From: a virus
Length of the DNA: 48,906 nt
Virus record (IMG/VR): IMGVR_UViG_3300035698_005264
Span: 1 to 48,906 of that record
Direction: 5' to 3' (one strand)
The notes under the pieces were generated by a model. The model worked only from the letters and a program-made list of their open reading frames with translations, was not told the DNA's origin and ran no database searches. Position numbers and translations under genes: made by a program. This document shows, one piece after another, positions 21,259 to 28,911 of the stretch (positions within the stretch are counted from its first letter, which is position 1; every line of letters begins with the position of its first letter).

Positions 21259-21786
21259 ATGGTAAAGATTAAAGACAAGCAGTTGTTTCAGTTCTGTATC
21301 TTTGAGAATTATATCAATGAGGTATTGGCATTACCTAAAGAGATACAGATTGATGAGTTGACCTTTCAAGTAGGCTTTTCATTGAAAGGTGTAGTACAGC
21401 AAGTGCCATTTAAACTTGCTGAGTTAGGTGTAACATATATGCGTGAGCCATCTGTGAGTATGGAAGCACAAGGACTACTGACAGGTAAGCGTGGTCACAT
21501 TGAAAGTAATGCTAAAGAAATATGTGAGCGGCTTTCACTAGATTACAGGCACATGAGAGTGAGACGTATGCTCTTGTCGTATAAAGATTGTACTGCAACC
21601 TTCACACGTATGACAAAGAAAATGCAGGGGGCAGAAGGCAAGACGACCAGTATCAAAGTGTTAGGTCTTGTAGTGACAGAGGGTACAGAGCAAAGTACCA
21701 AAGACATTATCAAAGTGCTGGGGGCAAAGAAGATTAAATGCCAGTATTCACTTCAGCCAGTGAGAACAGTGACTTGCACGGTTTAG
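21259..21786 (+). CDS. Hypothetical protein
   Basis: The 175-residue protein begins MVKIKDKQLFQFCIFENYIN behind GGGAG. It shows mixed alpha/beta character, with a basic helix region (DYRHMRVRRMLLSYKDC) and a C-terminal Lys/Thr-rich part (VTEGTEQSTKDIIKVLGAKK). It lies 3 bases after the regulator-like gene and may be co-translated with it. I recognise no domain. Confidence 0.55.
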   Translation: MVKIKDKQLFQFCIFENYINEVLALPKEIQIDELTFQVGFSLKGVVQQVPFKLAELGVTYMREPSVSMEAQGLLTGKRGHIESNAKEICERLSLDYRHMRVRRMLLSYKDCTATFTRMTKKMQGAEGKTTSIKVLGLVVTEGTEQSTKDIIKVLGAKKIKCQYSLQPVRTVTCTV

Positions 21787-21798
21787 AAAGGAGTGACA

Positions 21799-22020
21799 AT
21801 GCCTTTATACAGAGTAAGAATATGGTATACGACACACACCACAACAGAGATTGAGGCAAGTGACCCAGAGGAAGCAGAGGAGAAGGTCATTATGGGTACT
21901 CCTAATCACCAACAGGCATTAGAAAACCTTGAGGCTATGGAGTTTAACAATGAAGTAGTCCTATCGGACTGTCAGTACAGTGATCAACAGGAGTTACAAG
22001 ACAGGGAGAAAGACTTATGA
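21799..22020 (+). CDS. Small acidic hypothetical protein
   Basis: The protein is 73 residues from ATG 21799 (MPLYRVRIWYTTHTTTEI); AAAGGAG sits 5 bases upstream, so this start is preferred over the GTG at 21793. An N-terminal beta strand leads to an ASDPEEAEEKV helix, as in small phage proteins of unknown role. The acidic, Gln-rich tail ends in an ATGA overlap with the next gene. Confidence 0.55.
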   Translation: MPLYRVRIWYTTHTTTEIEASDPEEAEEKVIMGTPNHQQALENLEAMEFNNEVVLSDCQYSDQQELQDREKDL

Positions 22021-22412
22021 TATACCAAGTTGGACGTACGTATAAGATTGTATCACGTAACCAAGTAGCAGGATATTGGAAGGTAGGTGACATTTTCATA
22101 GTCACAAGTTTGTTTGCGTTTGGCAAGACACTAGGCGTGACATCAGCTGACTGCTCTTGTAGTACATTTTACATTCCATATTACGAATGCAAATTAATTG
22201 GGGACAAACCACAAGAAGCACAACAAGAAAGGGGTATTATGAACAAGTCAATACTAGCAGTATATGAGAGAACAGCAGATGCAGTACTGGTTGATAAGCA
22301 CATGGGAGGTACCATAGGCACGTCAGCATATGGCACAATCCTACTAAAGTCTGTTAAAGAACCAGCACTTACCGAGTGCATAAGGCTTGAAAGAGAAGCA
22401 AACAAAAAGTAA
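22017..22412 (+). CDS. Hypothetical protein
   Basis: The 131-residue protein begins MIYQVGRTYKIVSRNQVAG and is coupled to the preceding gene by ATGA. Residues 1-60 look like a small beta barrel (YWKVGDIFIVTSLFAFG). The C-terminal half begins near an internal ATG (MNKSILAVYERT), which has GAAAGGGG upstream and could be a separate 58-residue product. Function is unknown. Confidence 0.5.
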   Translation: MIYQVGRTYKIVSRNQVAGYWKVGDIFIVTSLFAFGKTLGVTSADCSCSTFYIPYYECKLIGDKPQEAQQERGIMNKSILAVYERTADAVLVDKHMGGTIGTSAYGTILLKSVKEPALTECIRLEREANKK

Positions 22413-22418
22413 ATAACT

Positions 22419-22490
22419 AACAGGGGCAATGAGGTGTCTAATAATAAGGCAACCCTTTGCAATAGGAGATACTGCTCTAAAGCCCCTGTT
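22419..22490 (+). other. Intergenic inverted repeat, possible structured RNA
   Basis: AACAGGGGC (22419-22427) and GCCCCTGTT (22482-22490) pair perfectly over 9 bp and enclose 54 bases that hold smaller stems (GCAA/TTGC near 22459-22470). TCCA follows directly, giving a superficial tRNA-like outline. I find no T-arm consensus or convincing anticodon arm, so a structured leader or weak terminator is more likely. Confidence 0.35.
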
Positions 22491-22507
22491 TCCAAAGGGA
22501 GATACTT

Positions 22508-22693
22508 ATGAATATAGGTAAGTGTGTACAATGTGGTAGGGAGTGTGAGGTGTTTGAGCATAATGACACGTGCGTTATATGCACTCGACTTGACAGTCAC
22601 GCTGTCGCATTAAAAGATATATATGATTTGTTGGCAGATGTGAGAGGTGTCCTTGAACTGATACAAAAGTACTGGGGCGACACTAATAAATAG
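22508..22693 (+). CDS. Small zinc-ribbon protein
   Basis: The 61-residue protein has C-x2-C (KCVQCGREC) and a second C-x2-C (TCVICTRLD) in its N-terminal half, a compact zinc ribbon. A helix follows (LADVRGVLELIQKYW). AAAGGGAG precedes ATG 22508. It belongs to a run of small Cys-rich proteins in this region; no partner is known. Confidence 0.6.
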   Translation: MNIGKCVQCGRECEVFEHNDTCVICTRLDSHAVALKDIYDLLADVRGVLELIQKYWGDTNK

Positions 22694-22724
22694 ATTAACT
22701 GTATATATAGAGAAGAGAGATAAA

Positions 22725-22997
22725 ATGGCAACTAACCCATACAGAATAAAAATCGTTGAGTATGCCAAGAGTGTTGGGATATGTACACAATGTTTTTCAA
22801 GACCTACGTTACGTGACATGCGACAATGTCCACGTTGTATTGAAGCATGTAAACGTAAGCGTAAAGCCAAACCTAAAGCCTACCACAAATATTGTAACAA
22901 TAACTTTCCAGAGCAACAGAAAAGACGTAAGCGTGAGGAATTAAAAATTGATATTATACACAAAGCAGTAACCCTCGTCGAGAAACTGTCAACGTAA
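22725..22997 (+). CDS. Small basic zinc-binding protein
   Basis: The 90-residue protein has C-x2-C (ICTQCFSRP) and a second C-x2-C (QCPRCIEAC) near residues 20-43, then a strongly basic stretch (CKRKRKAKPKAYHKYC). The N-terminal fold resembles the zinc ribbon of the regulator-like gene at 20650. Nucleic-acid binding is likely. It is the last gene before the promoter at 23006. Confidence 0.6.
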   Translation: MATNPYRIKIVEYAKSVGICTQCFSRPTLRDMRQCPRCIEACKRKRKAKPKAYHKYCNNNFPEQQKRRKREELKIDIIHKAVTLVEKLST

Positions 22998-23005
22998 AAT
23001 AATAC

Positions 23006-23033
23006 TTGACAAGGTTACGTTCTGCAGTACAAT
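23006..23033 (+). promoter_or_regulatory. Strong sigma70-like promoter of the replication block
   Basis: TTGACA (23006-23011), a 16-base spacer and TACAAT (23028-23033) give a perfect -35 and a 5/6 -10 box in the 125-base gap before the DUF1508-like gene. It probably drives the replication genes independently of the upstream cassette. A symmetrical operator-like repeat begins 2 bases downstream. Confidence 0.6.
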
Positions 23034-23034
23034 G

Positions 23035-23066
23035 GTTATCACCAAAGGAAATTAAAACGTGATAAC
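23035..23066 (+). promoter_or_regulatory. Operator-like inverted repeat at the promoter
   Basis: GTTATCAC (23035-23042) and GTGATAAC (23059-23066) are perfect inverse complements 16 bases apart, placed across the expected transcription start. A regulator bound here would block initiation. Its identity is unknown; the helix-turn-helix proteins at 16916 and 20650 are candidates. Confidence 0.45.
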
Positions 23067-23122
23067 TTATTACCCACCAAAATCTTACCCTGTAGCACAA
23101 TCCAATGAGAGAGGAGTATCGT

Positions 23123-23353
23123 ATGTCTAAGAAAGAATATTATATTGACATATTCAGAGCCAAGAAACGTTCAGTGATTTACTTCTGGACACGTATCAAG
23201 GCAAAGAACGGCAAAATCCTTTGCTCGAGTGAGATGCTTACAGCAAAGCACAACGCTTTTAATCCTGTAATGAAACTCGTGAAGCTAGTAGGAAAGAGAA
23301 AATGTCTAGTGACTTACTACGACAAAATCAAAAACGAAAGTGAGGTGTTATAG
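23123..23353 (+). CDS. DUF1508/YegP-like small protein
   Basis: The protein is 76 residues from ATG 23123 (MSKKEYYIDIFRAKK); GAGGAG lies 6 bases upstream, which decides against the in-frame start at 23105. The YYIDIF strand, YFWTRIKAKNGKILCSSEML and the following helix match the YegP/DUF1508 repeat, in which the core reads like W-R-L-x-A-x-N-G-x-I-x-x-x-S-E. These small domains occur singly in many phages; their function is not established. Confidence 0.55.
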   Translation: MSKKEYYIDIFRAKKRSVIYFWTRIKAKNGKILCSSEMLTAKHNAFNPVMKLVKLVGKRKCLVTYYDKIKNESEVL

Positions 23354-23712
23354 TGGCAATCAATATCCCAACCTTAGTGAAGATACGTGACGGAATACGT
23401 GTCAATGTATCTATGGCAACTTCCCACGCAGTAGAGTATGACCAACCCCAATTACAACTCAAGGCAGAAGTCAAAAATTTGCAAGAAAATGGGACTCTGA
23501 AACGTAAAATAAGAGAAGATGATTTTGAAAAAATAGGTGAAGCTGATGTCATCAGTTTTTGGTTTATCGGTGGACAAGCACTGTCTTATCGTGTGGGTGA
23601 GGAATTCACACAGACGGATTTTGACAGAGTGAAGAACGTTTTAGAAACCCTCGAATATAGGACTAAAAATGACAGAAGCAGTAGCACAAGTGAAGCTGAT
23701 AAATCAGCTTAA
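23353..23712 (+). CDS. Hypothetical protein
   Basis: The 119-residue protein starts at GTG 23353, which shares a base with the preceding stop (TAGTG) and has GAGGTG 5 bases upstream. It is charged, with a helical centre (QENGTLKRKIREDDFEKIGE) and a beta-rich C-terminal third (DVISFWFIGGQALSYRVGEE). It overlaps the VRR-NUC gene by 44 bases. Position suggests a replication or recombination accessory role. No domain is recognised. Confidence 0.5.
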   Translation: MAINIPTLVKIRDGIRVNVSMATSHAVEYDQPQLQLKAEVKNLQENGTLKRKIREDDFEKIGEADVISFWFIGGQALSYRVGEEFTQTDFDRVKNVLETLEYRTKNDRSSSTSEADKSA

Positions 23713-24013
23713 AGAGTATGGTTTTTTCTGGAAAGCGAGTGACAGGTTTAGGGCAGGAATCCCTGACATCATAGGGGTGGTCAATGGCAGGTTTATGGCG
23801 ATCGAAATGAAGATTGACTACAATACTGCAACACCATTGCAGGTACATACACTTATGCAGGTAATAAAGAACAAAGGGTATGCTGCCACAGTGACGTACA
23901 ATAACAAGAAGAAAATGTGGTGGGTGAGGGAGCATGGCTTCACAACTCCTAGACTTGCTGCGGCGTACCTCGTGGAGAGATCAAACAGTGGCAAAGATGA
24001 AATTCAAAACTGA
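23669..24013 (+). CDS. VRR-NUC domain nuclease
   Basis: The 114-residue protein fits the small phage VRR-NUC nuclease: FRAGIPDIIGVVNGRFMAIE (GxPD, then the Glu), K in EMKID, and the conserved Gln in ATPLQVHTLMQVI. These residues form a PD-(D/E)XK-type metal site. Stand-alone VRR-NUC proteins cleave branched DNA such as Holliday junctions. It sits directly before the SNF2-like helicase, a very common phage pairing. The end overlaps the helicase start region in another frame. Confidence 0.85.
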   Translation: MTEAVAQVKLINQLKEYGFFWKASDRFRAGIPDIIGVVNGRFMAIEMKIDYNTATPLQVHTLMQVIKNKGYAATVTYNNKKKMWWVREHGFTTPRLAAAYLVERSNSGKDEIQN

Positions 24014-25346
24014 ACCTTTCAAACATCAACTAGAGTGCTTCGAGATAATGAAAGACAAGGAGTATTGGGGGCTTTTTGCTGAGCCGGGTCTGGGGAAGAC
24101 TAAGATAGTCCTTGATGTTCTCACCTATAATAAGGAAGTGGGTAAAAAGGTGAAAGCACTTGTTATCTGTCCGAACACTCTAGTTGAAAATTGGGCTGAC
24201 GAGATCGAGAAGCACTCCGATCTCACCTATCAGATGTTACTAGGCACGCGTCAAAAGCGACTGCGTAGTCTAGAGAAGGAAGCCGATGTATACATAATTA
24301 ACTATGAATCTACAAGGCTATTGGCTCCGGCACTGGCTGATAGTGGTTTCAGTTTCTTAGTATTAGATGAGAGCACGGCTGTTAAGAACTTTAAGAGTCA
24401 ACAGTCAAGAGCGTGCTACCATATATCTACTAAGATACCCCGCCGTTTCATTATGTCAGGAACCCCTATAATGAACTCACCATTGGACATATTTGCACAG
24501 TACAAAATACTAAGCCCTATGATCTTTGGCATATCGTTCTACAGGTTCCGTGGAACATATGCCGTAATGGGTGGTTGGAACTTAAAGCAGGCAGTAGCAT
24601 GGCGTAGACTAGACCAACTCAAAGACCGAGTGTTCAACTGTGCCACACGTAAGACGAAGGACGAATGCTTAGATTTACCAGATAAGCTGTATCAGGTTGT
24701 AAAGATTGACCTTACACCCGAGCAGAAATTGATGTATAAGAAGCTTAAAGAAGACTTCATATATGAGTTCAAAGACGTAACCGTAACAGCACCTATAGTT
24801 TTGACGCGTCTTATGAGGTTTAGTCAAATAACGGCAGGCTTCACTAAAGATATAGAGGGGGTAGAACATGCCTTTCGCAAAAATCCTAAAGCTATTTGGC
24901 TTATGGAGTTCCTTGCTAATCTTGATCCTAAAAGAAAAGTGGTTATCTTTGTTCGTTTCAGGAAAGAGATCGAAATGCTCCGACATGCCCTACATTCTAC
25001 ACGTGTTAAGCATCAGATTGTGTATGGCGAAACTAAAGACAGAATTGACTGCGTGCGACGATTTAATGAAGATGCAGATACGAGAGTCTTCGTCGGGCAA
25101 ATCCAAACAACTGGTATGGGTATCAATCTTACATCAGCCAGTTATGTCGTCTTTTTCTCTAACTCATACTCGTACGGTGATCGTGTCCAATGCGAAGATA
25201 GATGCCACCGTATTGGCCAAACTAGGAACGTTACGTACATAGATTTGTTGGCACGAGACACGGTGGACGTGGGAATACACAAAGCGTTAAGAAAAAAAGA
25301 GTCGCTGTCGGCTAAGGTCATGGGCGACTTAATCAAGATGATATGA
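23934..25346 (+). CDS. SNF2-family DEAD/H helicase-like ATPase
   Basis: The 470-residue protein has all SNF2 motifs in order: Q-like FKHQLECFEIM, motif I EPGLGKT, motif II VLDESTAVKN, motif III MSGTPIMNSP, and in lobe two KVVIFVRFRKEIEML, TTGMGINLTSASYVVFF and the closing RCHRIGQTRNVTYIDL. Such phage enzymes translocate on DNA and are paired with VRR-NUC nucleases in replication or recombination. Start choice: ATG 23934 has GAGGG upstream but overlaps VRR-NUC by 80 bases; ATG 23997 (MKFKTEPFKHQ) is the shorter alternative. Confidence 0.9.
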   Translation: MASQLLDLLRRTSWRDQTVAKMKFKTEPFKHQLECFEIMKDKEYWGLFAEPGLGKTKIVLDVLTYNKEVGKKVKALVICPNTLVENWADEIEKHSDLTYQMLLGTRQKRLRSLEKEADVYIINYESTRLLAPALADSGFSFLVLDESTAVKNFKSQQSRACYHISTKIPRRFIMSGTPIMNSPLDIFAQYKILSPMIFGISFYRFRGTYAVMGGWNLKQAVAWRRLDQLKDRVFNCATRKTKDECLDLPDKLYQVVKIDLTPEQKLMYKKLKEDFIYEFKDVTVTAPIVLTRLMRFSQITAGFTKDIEGVEHAFRKNPKAIWLMEFLANLDPKRKVVIFVRFRKEIEMLRHALHSTRVKHQIVYGETKDRIDCVRRFNEDADTRVFVGQIQTTGMGINLTSASYVVFFSNSYSYGDRVQCEDRCHRIGQTRNVTYIDLLARDTVDVGIHKALRKKESLSAKVMGDLIKMI

Positions 25347-25543
25347 TAAGAGATAATTCACATAGAATGCACAGAGCTTTTGTGGCGGTTCGATCATACC
25401 AAAGATTCACAGCATATGAAGCAATGAAACCGTATTTCACTAAGCCTAAGTTTGTGCCTGACAAGATAGAGTTCCCGAACCATTGGGACGCTGACATAAC
25501 TTGCGAAGTACGTGACAAGTTTCACATAAACCTAACTGTATAG
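25343..25543 (+). CDS. Hypothetical small protein
   Basis: The 66-residue protein begins MIRDNSHRMHRAFVAVRSYQ; its ATG overlaps the helicase stop (ATGA). It is basic and aromatic-rich, with a middle YEAMKPYFTKPKFVPDKIEF. No known motif is seen. Coupling to the helicase gene suggests an accessory role. Confidence 0.5.
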   Translation: MIRDNSHRMHRAFVAVRSYQRFTAYEAMKPYFTKPKFVPDKIEFPNHWDADITCEVRDKFHINLTV

Positions 25544-25551
25544 GAGGTGAC

Positions 25552-25692
25552 ATGAACAAAAAGAACGAAGACCGTTTGAAAGATTTATTTGAGTTTTTCC
25601 TAGTTGGAGGAGTACTGATGAGTTCAGTTTATGCATGGCTTATTACAGGTGTCTTATTGTATAAAGGCGTACTGTGGGTATTATCACTGTGA
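25552..25692 (+). CDS. 46-residue membrane protein
   Basis: A consensus AGGAGGTGA precedes ATG 25552. The product begins MNKKNEDRLKDLFEFF with a charged N-terminus, then has one long or two short hydrophobic segments (FLVGGVLMSSVYAWLITGVL and LYKGVLWVLSL). A strong ribosome-binding site argues for real expression. Its location among replication genes could mean membrane anchoring of the replisome or an exclusion role; neither is shown. Confidence 0.6.
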   Translation: MNKKNEDRLKDLFEFFLVGGVLMSSVYAWLITGVLLYKGVLWVLSL

Positions 25693-25826
25693 GGGGGCCA
25701 ACAGCTAGAGGTAGAAAGAATACCAAAGGGGCATTTGGTAAGTGTAAGATAGCTAACCATATGTTTAACATGAAAGTAATAAAAAAATCAGAGAGGAGAA
25801 AAGATGAGCAGATACAAACTGTATGA
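25689..25826 (+). CDS. Doubtful basic small ORF
   Basis: A GTG at 25689 overlaps the stop of the membrane protein gene (GTGA). It opens a 45-codon frame with a basic product (MRGPTARGRKNTKGAFGKCK first) ending inside the next gene. No Shine-Dalgarno sequence is present. It may only be a spacer. Confidence 0.25.
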   Translation: MRGPTARGRKNTKGAFGKCKIANHMFNMKVIKKSERRKDEQIQTV

Positions 25827-26016
25827 GGTAGCAATTATTGAACAACCAGAGAGGGCTAAAGATGAAATCACACAACCTCCAAAGATTGTCCTTGAGCCAC
25901 GTTGCATTATGGCACGTAGTGATCAAGATGCGGCTGTTAAGGCTGCGCTCAAGTTTAAAGACGATCTTGGCGAAGCTGACCCAGAAAGGATTGACATAGT
26001 CGTCCGCCCTTTCTAA
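25804..26016 (+). CDS. Hypothetical small protein
   Basis: The 70-residue protein begins MSRYKLYEVAIIEQPERA behind AGAGGAG. It has a beta strand, a Pro-rich turn, a strand (PRCIMARSD), a helix (DAAVKAALKFKDDLG) and a final strand (IDIVVRPF). This is a compact ferredoxin-like order frequent in small phage proteins. No function can be given. Confidence 0.55.
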   Translation: MSRYKLYEVAIIEQPERAKDEITQPPKIVLEPRCIMARSDQDAAVKAALKFKDDLGEADPERIDIVVRPF

Positions 26017-26033
26017 CAACCCCAACTGCTCCA

Positions 26034-26174
26034 ATGCTGACGTACAAGACGCTAGGAGAGGGATTCGCTAGGACATCAAGGAGTGGCAGTGGGGATCTTA
26101 ACAAAGGGTATGGCGGATACACATCAACAAGTTTAACAAATGCGTCCAACACGTTTAACTTAGCAACAATGTAA
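26034..26174 (+). CDS. Doubtful small ORF in a 173-base gap
   Basis: ATG 26034 opens a 46-codon frame (MLTYKTLGEGFARTSRSGSG first) that is Gly/Ser/Thr-rich. No ribosome-binding sequence precedes it. The rest of the gap 26017-26189 shows nothing but the strong GAAAGGAGG of the next gene. It is kept as a low-confidence possibility. Confidence 0.25.
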   Translation: MLTYKTLGEGFARTSRSGSGDLNKGYGGYTSTSLTNASNTFNLATM

Positions 26175-26189
26175 CGAAAGGAGGTAAAA

Positions 26190-26597
26190 ATGCTAGATCA
26201 TAGCGATTTCCTAATAGGACTCAACGATCTTAAACAGATGCGCATAACGAAGGCTTCCCTCGAAGCCGACGTAAAGGAAATAAACAGCGAAATAGCTAAG
26301 CAGGTGTATGATCTCATCGAGTACATGGAGGCTACTGATCAGCTAAGCGTTAAAGTGAAGGGTCTTGGCACGGCGAGTTTGTCAGCTAAGAAATACTACA
26401 GTGTCGACAAGGATGACCCAATGTCAGCTCAAGCGTTTGAGACATTCATACGTGACAAGGGCGACTGGGACTTGGTGACAGCTATACATGCTAGTAAGCT
26501 GCACGGATACTATAAGGAGCGACTCGAGCTTAATGACGAGTTGCCGCCGGGGATTAAGACATCAATAAAAACCAATATAACAATAAGAGGAATATAA
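26190..26597 (+). CDS. Helical protein paired with the ssDNA-binding candidate
   Basis: The 135-residue protein has an AAAGGAGG ribosome-binding site. Its N-terminal half is a likely coiled coil (MRITKASLEADVKEINSEIA). Then come a short beta hairpin (VKVKGLGTASLSAKKYYSVD), a helix (QAFETFIRDKGDWDLV) and a C-terminal TSIKTNITIRG strand. Proteins with this order (coiled coil, hairpin, LPPGI...) often sit just before phage single-stranded DNA-binding genes; their role is unproven. It is separated from the next gene by one base. Confidence 0.6.
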   Translation: MLDHSDFLIGLNDLKQMRITKASLEADVKEINSEIAKQVYDLIEYMEATDQLSVKVKGLGTASLSAKKYYSVDKDDPMSAQAFETFIRDKGDWDLVTAIHASKLHGYYKERLELNDELPPGIKTSIKTNITIRGI

Positions 26598-26598
26598 A

Positions 26599-27300
26599 AT
26601 GACAGAACCAAAAAAAGCAGTAGCAAAGAAGACAACACAAGCAGTAGCAAAAACAACAGGATCACCAAGAGGATTTGAAAATGAAGATGCTAAAGACCTT
26701 CTACTACCAAGAATCGAACTACTACAGGGCTTATCTCCTGCTGTCCAAGAAGGAAAAGGGAAGGCTGGCGACGTCGTTAACCAAATTAGCAAAGGCGCTC
26801 TCCCAACTAACATTTTCCTACCAGTTGCAATGCATCGAAAATATATCAAGTGGATACCACGTGATCAAGGTGGAGGTGTCGAATACCAAACTACCAACCC
26901 TAATGACGCTAGAGTTATTGCGGATACAAAATGGGGACAACACGGGGAAAAACCGACTTGCACAGCATATATGAATTTCCTAGTATTGCTAGAGGGATCA
27001 ACACTTCCAATCGTGCTTAGCTTCTCGATGACAAACTATCAAGAAGGTCGTAAGCTCTACACGATGTGTAAAATGGCTGGATGCGACATGTGGCTAAAGA
27101 AATACAGATTAGGCACAAAAGCAAAGACCAACAATATGGGCACGTGGCACGTGTTTGACGTATCGGAAGCAGGAGACACAGATCCAAAGGATGCCAAGAT
27201 AGCGGAATCACTATTTGAGACATTCTCAAATAAAGACCTTAACTTTGAAGTTGAAGGTGCGGCGAAGGCACCTGTAGCATCAGCGGATGAGGATTACTAA
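26599..27300 (+). CDS. Candidate single-stranded DNA-binding protein
   Basis: The 233-residue protein has a basic, Ala/Lys/Thr-rich N-terminal tail. The beta-rich core begins with LLLPRIELLQGLSPAVQEGK and continues through FLPVAMHRKYIKWIPRDQGG, LPIVLSFSMTNYQEGRKLYT and GTWHVFDVSEAGDTD. The C-terminal tail ends in ASADEDY, acidic as in many ssDNA-binding proteins that recruit replication partners. It lies directly before primase (no gap). The family name is uncertain; the call is by architecture and position. Confidence 0.6.
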   Translation: MTEPKKAVAKKTTQAVAKTTGSPRGFENEDAKDLLLPRIELLQGLSPAVQEGKGKAGDVVNQISKGALPTNIFLPVAMHRKYIKWIPRDQGGGVEYQTTNPNDARVIADTKWGQHGEKPTCTAYMNFLVLLEGSTLPIVLSFSMTNYQEGRKLYTMCKMAGCDMWLKKYRLGTKAKTNNMGTWHVFDVSEAGDTDPKDAKIAESLFETFSNKDLNFEVEGAAKAPVASADEDY

Positions 27301-28911
27301 ATGGCAGGGTATAATCCTGAGTACATAAAACAGTTTTATACCCGTCATTTATCTGGTGGTGAGGTGCATGGAGACGAACTCCGTGCGCCTTGTCCCGGAC
27401 ATGACGATAAGGACCCATCGTTTAGCGTAAGCCTTCTTACAGGAGCATACAAATGTTTCCAACCTGCGTGCAAGATGTTCTCAGGAGGTGGAATGCATAA
27501 GTTCCTAGCTAATGTAGACGATATACCTATAGGAGACGCTCAACTTGCTATAGATACTGAGCATAACGCTCTGTTCCCACCTATAAAGAAACATTCTAAG
27601 AAGACACATACCGCAACTAAATTCCCGTACACACAAGATGACATCACTGCTAGAGATGAGGCTCTATTTGCAAATACGGTGAAGTTAGATTGGCTGAAGA
27701 AGAACTGTCTGTGGACAGAAGAAACTATAAAGAAGTACGAGATAGGATACAACGCAGATGAGAACGCGTATTGGTTCCCTATTAAAGAGAACATAGAGCT
27801 TGTTAACATACGCAAATACAATCCAGATAACCAAGCAAAGAAGTGGTATCAGATACATGGATTTAGTACGCCACGCCTGTATCCCATGGATAACGTACAT
27901 GAGAAAACTGTGTACTTAATGGAAGGTGAGAAGGACGCCCTCCTAGCTAACCAGTTAGGGCTCAATGCGATGACAGTTACCGGTGGTGCCGGCACATTCA
28001 TCAGTGAGTGGAAGCCCCTGTTCTTAGATAAGCACGTTATCTTCTGTTATGACATAGATATAGCAGGCAAGACTGGAGCACTTAAAGTATACAATGCTAT
28101 CAGTCATGTAGTACAGTCGGTTAAATTTGTACAACTTCCTTTGACAGAACCTTCAAACGCTGACTTCACAGACTACATATTGGCAGGTAACAAGGTACAA
28201 GATTTTCATGTTCTAGTAGAGAGTACACCATTTGAGATGCGTCCGACAGACTCTCCTGTGGCTATAAGTGACGAAGTAATAGATACAAACTTGGACAGTA
28301 TTGACGAAGAAGGTCTATTCTACACACGAACACGTTTCAATATACGTGTTGTAGGTACAGATTCGTCACCATATATCATACCTCGTGAGGTATGTATTGA
28401 GTGTAGTAGAGATAGCGGTGCTATCTGCAACGGATGTGACGTAGGAGACAAAGGCGGGTCTGATAAAATAATCATCAGTGAAACTACGCCTAGGCTATTG
28501 GATCTGATTGAGTGTAAGTCTAAAGACCGTACTACTATTTTACGTGACATATTCCATGTACCTAACTGCCGTAAGTTTAGAATAAAAGAGAATGCTCATC
28601 AACCAGTAAACCGTGTATCCATCATACCCTCTATAGATGAGATCACGTATGATGAGGATACACAGAATCAAACCTATGTAGAGCGAGAACTATACCATTT
28701 GGGTAAGCGTCTCATAGCTAATACAGATTATGAGATCGAGGCATTAGCACTTCCTAGCCCAAAAGACCAATCTCTAGTGTACTTAGGATACAAAGTAAAA
28801 CCGGCGGACTCTTCCATTGAAGAGTTCACAATGACCCCAGAACTCAAAGAACAATTAGAGGTGTTCCAGTGCACATCAGAGAAAGACTTAATGACATCTA
28901 CGCAGACCTAA
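27301..28911 (+). CDS. DNA primase with zinc, TOPRIM and MCM-like N-terminal region
   Basis: The 536-residue protein starts with a CHC2-like zinc domain: Cys31-x2-His34 and Cys52-x4-Cys57. A TOPRIM fold follows: YLMEGEKDALL (Glu208/Glu210), then FCYDIDIAGKTG (Asp251-x-Asp253). Residues from about 340 carry RTRFNIRVVG and a second zinc site Cys365-x2-Cys368...Cys376-x2-Cys379, resembling the OB/zinc N-terminal region of MCM helicases. It makes RNA primers. ATG follows the previous stop directly. The last 43 bases overlap the helicase gene in the -1 frame. Confidence 0.8.
   Translation: MAGYNPEYIKQFYTRHLSGGEVHGDELRAPCPGHDDKDPSFSVSLLTGAYKCFQPACKMFSGGGMHKFLANVDDIPIGDAQLAIDTEHNALFPPIKKHSKKTHTATKFPYTQDDITARDEALFANTVKLDWLKKNCLWTEETIKKYEIGYNADENAYWFPIKENIELVNIRKYNPDNQAKKWYQIHGFSTPRLYPMDNVHEKTVYLMEGEKDALLANQLGLNAMTVTGGAGTFISEWKPLFLDKHVIFCYDIDIAGKTGALKVYNAISHVVQSVKFVQLPLTEPSNADFTDYILAGNKVQDFHVLVESTPFEMRPTDSPVAISDEVIDTNLDSIDEEGLFYTRTRFNIRVVGTDSSPYIIPREVCIECSRDSGAICNGCDVGDKGGSDKIIISETTPRLLDLIECKSKDRTTILRDIFHVPNCRKFRIKENAHQPVNRVSIIPSIDEITYDEDTQNQTYVERELYHLGKRLIANTDYEIEALALPSPKDQSLVYLGYKVKPADSSIEEFTMTPELKEQLEVFQCTSEKDLMTSTQT

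Noticed and set aside
22419-22490. tRNA gene
   Set aside because: Acceptor-like stem and CCA-like end are present, but T-arm consensus and a 7-base anticodon loop are absent.
28821-28911. Programmed -1 frameshift between primase and helicase
   Set aside because: No canonical X-XXY-YYZ slippery heptamer is visible in the overlap, and the helicase has its own GTG with GAGGTG upstream; independent initiation is simpler.
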